Assembly (NCBI RefSeq): GCF_000971295.1
Contig: NZ_LANJ01000047.1
Coordinates: 1 to 64,000, forward strand
Length of the DNA stretch: 64,000 nucleotides
Direction of reading: 5' to 3'
Source of the DNA: Devosia epidermidihirudinis
Lineage (GTDB): Bacteria; Pseudomonadota; Alphaproteobacteria; Rhizobiales; Devosiaceae
In this document: in pieces, positions 58,223 through 64,000 of the stretch
Layout of the letters: the number at the start of each line of letters is the position of its first letter
Numbering within the stretch: the stretch's first letter is position 1
The notes under the pieces: generated by a model
Database searches by the model: none
The model's input: only the letters and a program-made list of their open reading frames with translations
What the model was told of the DNA's origin: nothing
Made by a program: the position numbers and the translations under genes

Positions 58223-60241
58223 TCAGAATTCTGCCCAGTCCTCCTTGGTTGCTGCCGCCCCGCCGAAATAGGCCTGGGCTGCGGTTTGCACCTTCTTGAG
58301 CATGCCGCGCGCGCCAGTTGGCTGCGCGGGCGCTGATGGGGCGGACCTGGCCGCGGCGCGGCCCCGTTCGTTGAGCGTAAAGGTTTCGACGATGCCATCG
58401 AGTCGGCTGGCCTGGCCTTCGGTCTGCTCGATCGAGGCGTTCATTTCCTCGACCAGTGCGGCGTTGTGCTGGGTCATCTCGTCCATCTGGCGAACGGCGA
58501 TATTGACCTCGCCAATGCCGTCGGCCTGCGAGCGGGAGTCGCCGGCAATGGATTCCATCAGGCTGGCCGAGGTGCGGACATGATCGATGATTTCGGTGAG
58601 CCTGCCAGCCACGTCACTGACCAGACGCGCGCCGTTGCGCACTTCGGTGGAGCTCTGCTCGATCAGGGCCTTGATGTCCGATGAAGCCTGCGCTGCACTT
58701 TGAGCGAGGCGACGGACTTCCACGGCCACCACGGCAAAGCCGTTGCCGGCCTCACCAGCGCGCGCCGCTTCAACCGAGGCATTGAGCGCCAGCAGATTGG
58801 TCTGGAAGGCGATGTCGTCAATCAGCCCGATAATGTTGGAGATCTTGGACGACGAGGTCGAGATCCGGTCCATCGCCTCGGTCGCCTGGCTCATGATCTC
58901 GCTGCCGGCCTCGACAATCGTGGTCATCCGCTCAGCGCCGGTGCTGGCGTCGCGGGCCCGCTCGGCATTGAGCGTGACCGTATTGGCCATCTGCTCCATG
59001 GCGGCGGCGGTTTCTTCGATGGTGGACGCCTGCTTGGTCGAGCGTTCGCTCAGGTCATTGGCACCGGCGAGAATCTCGCCCGTGGCCAGCTTGAGCGCCC
59101 CGGAGGTATCACGCAGTTCGGTGACGATCTCCTCGAGCTTGTCGGCAACGCTATTGGTGCTGCTCTTGAGCTTGGCAAAGGCCCCCTGATAGGCACCGGC
59201 CATGCGGTCGCGCAGGTCGGCTTGTGCCAGGGCACCCAGCACACGCTCGGCCTCACTGAGAGCCTGCTGGATGGTGCCCAGCATGCCATTGAGATTGTCG
59301 GCGATACGATCGATCTCGGGGTCGCCGAACTGGTCATCAATGCGGCCATTGAAGTCGCCTTCCGTGGCCTGACCGATCACCGTGTCGCAGGCGCTCTGGA
59401 ACCGCTGCATCATCGCTGCGCGGGCTGCAATTTCATCGGCACGCGCTTCCTTTTCAACTTCCGCCAGAGCGACCTGCTGGCCGTTGACGCGGAAGGTTTC
59501 CAGGGCACGGGCCATTTCGCCCAGTTCGTTCTGCGTCGTCGTGCCGTCGATGGCGATCTCGTAATCGCCGCCAGCAAGGTGCCGCATGGTCTGGGTGAGC
59601 CGCGTGAAGGTGCCGGCCAGCCAACGGCTAGTGACCAGCGCCAGCACGACGCCGATGATCAGGCCAATCACGCTGATGGCGGCCATCAGCATGAGCTGAA
59701 GCTGTTCCTGCTGGGCGATGCGCGGCCCGAGGGCGTTCTGCGCATCATGGGCGCGGGACGACATGCCGGCATAGAGTTCATACATGCGCGGACCGATCGT
59801 GGTCAGCGTCGTGGTCTGGGGCATGGTGTTCGGGTCAACGCCACGGGCGACGCCCGCAACAATGGCATCAAAGCCTTCGCCATAGCTGTGGGCCAGATCG
59901 GTGACCTCGGCGATTTCGGCGAGTGTCTCAGCTTCGCCCTCGAACAGGGTCAGCTCTTCGGGCGTGGTGGTCCCCACCTCCTCGACCATCTCATGCACCT
60001 TGCGCTCCCAGTCGGCGGACGGGTGCAGCAAGTAGTTGAGGAAGTCGATGCGCAAGGCGGCCACATCGCGCAGGTATTCGTCAATCGCCAGCGACTGTCG
60101 GGCGTGGTGACGGTACTCACCGAACAGATGTTCCGCGTTCATCATCAAGGCGCTGGCTGTACCACCAATCAGCACCACAATAATGGTCATGGCGCCAAAT
60201 GCACCGTAAATGCGGGATCGGACACTTTTAAACAGACGCAT
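58223..60241 (-). CDS. Methyl-accepting chemotaxis protein
   Basis: 672 residues. Two transmembrane helices (about 10-32 and 188-212) frame a periplasmic four-helix domain; HAMP follows ([18 protein letters not shown]) with a second HAMP-like stretch around 285-345. The signalling hairpin tip is [20 protein letters not shown] (about residue 475 onward) and methylation helices flank it. The C-terminus ends DWAEF, matching the aromatic-x-x-aromatic tether to which CheR/CheB can bind. Reports an unknown ligand to CheA. Confidence 0.93.
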   Translation of the reverse strand: MRLFKSVRSRIYGAFGAMTIIVVLIGGTASALMMNAEHLFGEYRHHARQSLAIDEYLRDVAALRIDFLNYLLHPSADWERKVHEMVEEVGTTTPEELTLFEGEAETLAEIAEVTDLAHSYGEGFDAIVAGVARGVDPNTMPQTTTLTTIGPRMYELYAGMSSRAHDAQNALGPRIAQQEQLQLMLMAAISVIGLIIGVVLALVTSRWLAGTFTRLTQTMRHLAGGDYEIAIDGTTTQNELGEMARALETFRVNGQQVALAEVEKEARADEIAARAAMMQRFQSACDTVIGQATEGDFNGRIDDQFGDPEIDRIADNLNGMLGTIQQALSEAERVLGALAQADLRDRMAGAYQGAFAKLKSSTNSVADKLEEIVTELRDTSGALKLATGEILAGANDLSERSTKQASTIEETAAAMEQMANTVTLNAERARDASTGAERMTTIVEAGSEIMSQATEAMDRISTSSSKISNIIGLIDDIAFQTNLLALNASVEAARAGEAGNGFAVVAVEVRRLAQSAAQASSDIKALIEQSSTEVRNGARLVSDVAGRLTEIIDHVRTSASLMESIAGDSRSQADGIGEVNIAVRQMDEMTQHNAALVEEMNASIEQTEGQASRLDGIVETFTLNERGRAAARSAPSAPAQPTGARGMLKKVQTAAQAYFGGAAATKEDWAEF

Positions 60242-60629
60242 GAAACAGCCCTCTAGTTTCCGTCATGATTACATGCGATTGTTATTGAAGTGTTGATAAC
60301 AACCTTGCCAAACATCGTCGCTCAGTGTCTTTACGTCTCGCCGTATCGGTAAAAATACCTATGGATAGGTGTTTTTACCGATCGCATTTATACTTGCGTT
60401 GTTTCTAAATTAACTTGAACGAATATGTTCGTGTCTGGAATTTACCAGGCTGCCTGCCGGGCGGACGGCTGTTCCGGTTTTGGCGTCACCCGTCTCACTC
60501 TTGCGAAATTCGTCAAAAGTAGATGCGTTAGCGGGCTTTTCAGCTTTGATTTTGTAACTTTTGGGGGCTAGAAGTCTCGAACCATTCCAAACTGCGAGCG
60601 GCGCCTTTGCCGCATGCCAGCGAGGCTTC
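60242..60629. promoter_or_regulatory. 388-bp divergent region between chemoreceptor and sdh operon
   Basis: Its most striking element is a 34-bp dyad at 60347-60380: CGGTAAAAATACCTAT and ATAGGTGTTTTTACCG are inverted with one mismatch around GG. It lies 106 bases before the chemoreceptor start and 250 before sdhC. AT-rich stretches (60260-60420) are likely promoter territory. No gene seen. Confidence 0.6.
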
Positions 60630-61016
60630 ATGACGGTTCGCTCCCGCCCGACTTCTCCCCACCTTCAAATCTATCGCTGGACCATTACGATGGCCACGTC
60701 GATCCTGCACCGCGCCACCGGTATCGCCATGTATGCCGGTACGGTTCTGCTGGTTGCCTGGCTCGGCGCGGCGGCGATCGGGCAGGATGCCCTCAATGTG
60801 GTCAACGCCATCTATGGCAGCTGGTTCGGCCAGCTCGTGCTGTTCGGCTTTACCTGGGCCATGTTCCAGCACCTGATGAGCGGCCTGCGCCACTTCATCT
60901 GGGATTTCGCCGTGATGATGGAGCCGGGCCGCCGCGAGGCGCTCGGTTGGGCAACGCTGGCCGGTTCGGTGATCCTCACCCTCTTGGTCTGGACCGTTTT
61001 TGTGTGGGTAGGCTGA
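60630..61016 (+). CDS. sdhC: Succinate dehydrogenase cytochrome b556 subunit
   Basis: 128 residues from the ATG at 60630. SPHLQIYRWTITMATSILHRATGIAMY is the SdhC N-terminal signature with the heme-ligand region, three helices follow and the His in GLRHFIWD supports heme binding. It anchors the enzyme and reduces quinone. Opens the sdhCDAB operon. Confidence 0.96.
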   Translation: MTVRSRPTSPHLQIYRWTITMATSILHRATGIAMYAGTVLLVAWLGAAAIGQDALNVVNAIYGSWFGQLVLFGFTWAMFQHLMSGLRHFIWDFAVMMEPGRREALGWATLAGSVILTLLVWTVFVWVG

Positions 61017-61019
61017 TCG

Positions 61020-61412
61020 ATGAAAGAGCAAATCATCACTCGCGACGTCGTCGCCAATCCCAAGACCAAATACGGTAACGCCAAAGCGTCCACCCGCCAC
61101 TTCATCACCCAGCGGCTGACCGGCGCGATCAACGTGCTGTTCATCCTGTTTCTGGTGTTCATCGTGGCCAAGCTTGCCGGTGCCGACCGCGCCGACATGG
61201 TCGCGACCATTGGCAATGGCTGGATCGGCCTGCCGCTGGCACTGCTGCTGGTTATCGTCACCATCCACATGCGCAACGGTATGCGCGACACGCTCGAGGA
61301 TTACTTCGCCGGGCGCGCCTATTCGACCTATATGACGCTCAACACGCTGTTCTGCGTTGTTATCGCGGTGGCCGGTGTTGCCGCCATTCTCAAGCTCGTC
61401 TTCTGGGGTTAG
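61020..61412 (+). CDS. sdhD: Succinate dehydrogenase membrane anchor subunit
   Basis: 130 residues. Three helices, with STRHFITQRLTGAINVLFILF and the His in TIHMRNGMRDTLEDYF (the second heme/quinone site). Three bases after the sdhC stop. Confidence 0.95.
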   Translation: MKEQIITRDVVANPKTKYGNAKASTRHFITQRLTGAINVLFILFLVFIVAKLAGADRADMVATIGNGWIGLPLALLLVIVTIHMRNGMRDTLEDYFAGRAYSTYMTLNTLFCVVIAVAGVAAILKLVFWG

Positions 61413-61418
61413 TACAGA

Positions 61419-63230
61419 ATGGCTCAATACGAAATCATCGACCACGAATTTGACGTGGTGGTTGTGGGTGCCGGTGGCGCGGGTCTGCGCGCGACGCTGG
61501 GCATGGCCGAACAGGGTTTCAACACCGCCTGCATCACCAAGGTTTTCCCAACCCGCAGCCACACCGTGGCGGCACAGGGCGGCATTGCGGCGTCCCTGCA
61601 AAACATGGGTCCCGACAGCTGGCAGTGGCACATGTACGACACCGTCAAGGGGTCGGACTGGCTGGGCGACAATGACGCCATGGAATATCTGGCGCGCGAA
61701 GCCCCGGCGGCGATCTATGAGCTGGAACACTACGGCGTTCCGTTCAGCCGCACCCAGGAAGGCAAGATCTATCAGCGTCCGTTCGGCGGTCACATGACCG
61801 AGTTCGGCGATGGCCCACCGGTGCAGCGCACCTGCGCCGCCGCCGACCGCACCGGCCATGCGATCCTCCACACCCTCTACGGCCAGAGCCTGCGCCATGA
61901 CGCGCAGTTCTATATCGAATATTTCGCGCTCGATCTGATCATGGGCGACAATGGCGAGTGCCAGGGCGTCATCGCCTGGAAGCTTGACGACGGCACGCTG
62001 CATCGCTTCCGCGCCAAGCTGGTGGTGCTGGCGACCGGCGGCTATGGCCGCTCCTATTTCTCGGCAACCTCAGCCCATACCTGCACCGGCGACGGCAATG
62101 GCATGGTGGCGCGCGCCGGCCTGCCTTTGCAGGACATGGAATTCGTGCAGTTCCACCCCACCGGCATTTATGGCGCGGGCGTTCTCATCACCGAGGGTGC
62201 GCGCGGCGAAGGCGGGTATCTGACCAATTCGGAAGGCGAGCGCTTCATGGAGCGCTATGCCCCCAATGCCAAGGATCTAGCATCGCGCGACGTGGTCAGC
62301 CGCTGCATGACGCTGGAAATCCGCGAGGGCCGTGGCGTCGGTCCGAAGAAGGACCATATCTACCTCCACCTCGATCACCTCGATCCCAAGGTGCTGCATG
62401 AGCGCCTGCCCGGCATCACCGAAAGCGCCAAGATTTTCGCGGGCGTCGACCTCACCCGCGAGCCGATCCCGGTGCTGCCGACCGTGCACTACAATATGGG
62501 CGGCATCCCCGCCAACTATCATGGCGAAGTGCTCAACCCGACCGAGGACAATCCCGACCGCGTCGTACCCGGCCTGATGGCCGTGGGCGAAGCCGCCTGC
62601 GCTTCGGTGCATGGCGCCAACCGTCTGGGCTCCAATTCGCTGACCGACCTTGTGGTGTTTGGCCGTGCCGCCGCTATTCGCGCCGGTCACGTCATCGACC
62701 GCGATGCGCCGATCCCCGGGATCAACAAGGCGCAGGACGACAAAATCCTTGCCCGCTTTGATCGCCTGCGCAACGCCTCGGGCAGCCAGCCCACCGCCAA
62801 GCTGCGCGATGAAATGCAGCACACCATGCAGGCTGATGCTGCCGTGTTCCGCACCTCGGAGTCGCTCAAGAGCGGCGTTGCCGGCATGAGCGAAATCTAC
62901 TCGCGCCTCAAGGACGTAGCAGTCACCGACCGCTCGCTGATCTGGAATTCCGATCTGGTGGAAACGCTGGAGCTGGAAAACCTCATGGCCAATGCCATGG
63001 TCACCGTGGTGTCGGCCGAAGCCCGCCATGAAAGCCGTGGCGCCCATGCGCACGAAGACTATCCAAGCCGCGACGACGTCAACTGGCGCAAGCACACGCT
63101 GAGCTGGATCGACACCGATACCGGCGCGGTGCGTCTGGGCTATCGCCCGGTGCATGTCGATCCGCTGACGCCCGAAAGCGAGGGCGGCATCGATCTCAAG
63201 AAGATCGCCCCCAAGGCGCGCGTCTACTAA
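61419..63230 (+). CDS. sdhA: Succinate dehydrogenase flavoprotein subunit
   Basis: 603 residues. FAD-binding [22 protein letters not shown], covalent-flavin His in [12 protein letters not shown], substrate region [11 protein letters not shown] and the catalytic Arg/His set including [18 protein letters not shown]. It oxidises succinate to fumarate in the citric acid cycle and passes electrons to SdhB. Confidence 0.98.
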   Translation: MAQYEIIDHEFDVVVVGAGGAGLRATLGMAEQGFNTACITKVFPTRSHTVAAQGGIAASLQNMGPDSWQWHMYDTVKGSDWLGDNDAMEYLAREAPAAIYELEHYGVPFSRTQEGKIYQRPFGGHMTEFGDGPPVQRTCAAADRTGHAILHTLYGQSLRHDAQFYIEYFALDLIMGDNGECQGVIAWKLDDGTLHRFRAKLVVLATGGYGRSYFSATSAHTCTGDGNGMVARAGLPLQDMEFVQFHPTGIYGAGVLITEGARGEGGYLTNSEGERFMERYAPNAKDLASRDVVSRCMTLEIREGRGVGPKKDHIYLHLDHLDPKVLHERLPGITESAKIFAGVDLTREPIPVLPTVHYNMGGIPANYHGEVLNPTEDNPDRVVPGLMAVGEAACASVHGANRLGSNSLTDLVVFGRAAAIRAGHVIDRDAPIPGINKAQDDKILARFDRLRNASGSQPTAKLRDEMQHTMQADAAVFRTSESLKSGVAGMSEIYSRLKDVAVTDRSLIWNSDLVETLELENLMANAMVTVVSAEARHESRGAHAHEDYPSRDDVNWRKHTLSWIDTDTGAVRLGYRPVHVDPLTPESEGGIDLKKIAPKARVY

Positions 63231-63234
63231 TGCA

Positions 63235-63254
63235 GCTCCCGCATGGGCGGGAGC
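63235..63254 (+). other. Hairpin between sdhA and sdhB
   Basis: GCTCCCG (63235-63241) pairs perfectly with CGGGAGC (63248-63254), loop CATGGG, placed just after the sdhA stop and 62 bases before sdhB. Possibly an mRNA processing or stability element, not a terminator (no T-run). Confidence 0.55.
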
Positions 63255-63316
63255 AACGGGCCTGAAATGACTAGCGCCGGTTGAGCGGCGTCGCACTGAG
63301 TAGGAAAGAGCGATCC

Positions 63317-64000
63317 ATGGTCGAATTGATGCTCCCCAAGGCCGATCGGCCGACCAAGGGAAAGACCTGGCCAAAGCCAGCAGGCGCCAAGCGGCTGCGC
63401 GAATATCATATCTATCGCCATGATCCCGAGCAGAACGCCAATCCGCGCATCGACACCTATTTCGTCGATCTCGACGATTGCGGGCCGATGATTCTGGATG
63501 GTCTGCTCTGGATCAAGAACAAGGTCGATGCGACCCTGACGCTGCGCCGCTCCTGCCGCGAAGGCATTTGTGGCTCCTGCTCGATGAACATCAACGGGCT
63601 CAATACCCTAGCCTGCACCAAGGGCATGGACGACAGCAAGGGTCCGATCAAGATCTACCCGCTGCCCCACATGCCTGTGGTCAAGGATCTGGTGCCGGAC
63701 CTGACGCTGTTCTACGCGCAGCACCGCGCCATCGAGCCCTGGCTCAAGACCACCTCGCCCACCCCGACCAAGGAATGGACGCAGAGCGTTCCCGAGCGCG
63801 CCAAGCTCGACGGGCTCTATGAGTGCATTCTGTGCGCCTGCTGCTCGACCTCGTGCCCGAGCTATTGGTGGAATGGCGAAAAGTATCTTGGCCCAGCCGC
63901 CCTGCTGCAGGCCTATCGCTGGCTGATCGATAGCCGCGATGAGAGCACCCAGGAACGCCTCGATGATCTTGAAGACCCCTTCAAGCTCTATCGCTGCCAC
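63317..64000 (+). CDS. sdhB: Succinate dehydrogenase iron-sulfur subunit (partial, runs off window end)
   Basis: The frame is open from ATG 63317 to the last base (228 codons), ending in KLYRCH; the usual length is about 260, so about 30 residues are missing. The 2Fe-2S cysteines are [10 protein letters not shown] and TLACTKG; the 4Fe-4S/3Fe-4S motifs begin [16 protein letters not shown]. It carries electrons from the flavin to quinone. Preceded by the ribosome site taggaaagag. Confidence 0.97.
   Translation, partial: MVELMLPKADRPTKGKTWPKPAGAKRLREYHIYRHDPEQNANPRIDTYFVDLDDCGPMILDGLLWIKNKVDATLTLRRSCREGICGSCSMNINGLNTLACTKGMDDSKGPIKIYPLPHMPVVKDLVPDLTLFYAQHRAIEPWLKTTSPTPTKEWTQSVPERAKLDGLYECILCACCSTSCPSYWWNGEKYLGPAALLQAYRWLIDSRDESTQERLDDLEDPFKLYRCH

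Noticed and set aside
60540..62003. Long minus-strand frame opposite sdhC, sdhD and sdhA
   Set aside because: It spans three well-defined genes and shows His/Gly-rich antisense composition.

Overview
The window looks like a stretch of chromosome from an alphaproteobacterium of the order Hyphomicrobiales (Rhizobiales), most likely Devosia or a close relative. This rests on protein resemblance recalled from memory and on familiar gene orders: rplU-rpmA-GNAT-GNAT-obgE-proB-proA-nadD-rsfS-rlmH, envC-ctpA-deacetylase-rppH, a five-gene F1 ATP synthase operon lacking the Fo genes, and sdhCDAB. No database search was possible. GC content is high, and coding density is high with many ATGA/TGATG overlaps.

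Region 1 (1-9.4 kb) is signalling and envelope. An 8-bp microsatellite lies upstream of a three-gene cassette: a small membrane protein, a membrane-bound hybrid histidine kinase with two receiver domains and an HPt domain, and a REC-GGDEF diguanylate cyclase. A PAS/degenerate-GGDEF/EAL phosphodiesterase follows. Next come a free-methionine-sulfoxide reductase and, convergent to it, a very acidic OmpA-family protein.

Region 2 (9.4-29.9 kb) is accessory metabolism. First is a LysR regulator with a PotABCD-type ABC transporter and a 5-formyl-THF cyclo-ligase-like protein. Then comes a large carbohydrate or deoxy-sugar-like cluster: aldo/keto reductase, MFS transporter, sugar ABC transporter (two permeases, binding protein, ATPase), enolase-superfamily dehydratase, RhaM-type mutarotase, a large unrecognised protein, an amidohydrolase/lactonase and two paralogous GntR regulators. 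Four near-identical 12-bp dyads (TTGATATACCAA-like) sit in front of four of its transcription units, which suggests one regulon. The region ends at a PD-(D/E)XK-like protein and a tRNA-Ser(CGA).

Region 3 (30-44.4 kb) is housekeeping on the plus strand: ribosomal proteins L21 (with a long Ala/Lys tail) and L27, two acetyltransferases, Obg GTPase, proline synthesis (proB, proA), NAD synthesis (nadD), ribosome silencing and methylation (rsfS, rlmH), cell-wall hydrolase activation and proteolysis (envC, ctpA), a divergent polysaccharide deacetylase, rppH and an Asp/Glu racemase.

Region 4 (44.5-53.2 kb, minus strand) holds atpHAGDC, priA, an L,D-transpeptidase and a small secreted protein. Region 5 (53.3-64 kb) holds a XerC-like recombinase, a DMT exporter, a secreted protein of six Cys-paired repeats, a second secreted Cys-containing protein, a NudK-like Nudix hydrolase, a methyl-accepting chemotaxis protein, and the sdhCDAB operon, whose sdhB runs off the window end. 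A 34-bp dyad lies between the chemoreceptor and sdhC.

The best candidate for an undescribed system is the 15.7-28.8 kb catabolic cluster, with its shared operators and its unrecognised 632-residue protein.
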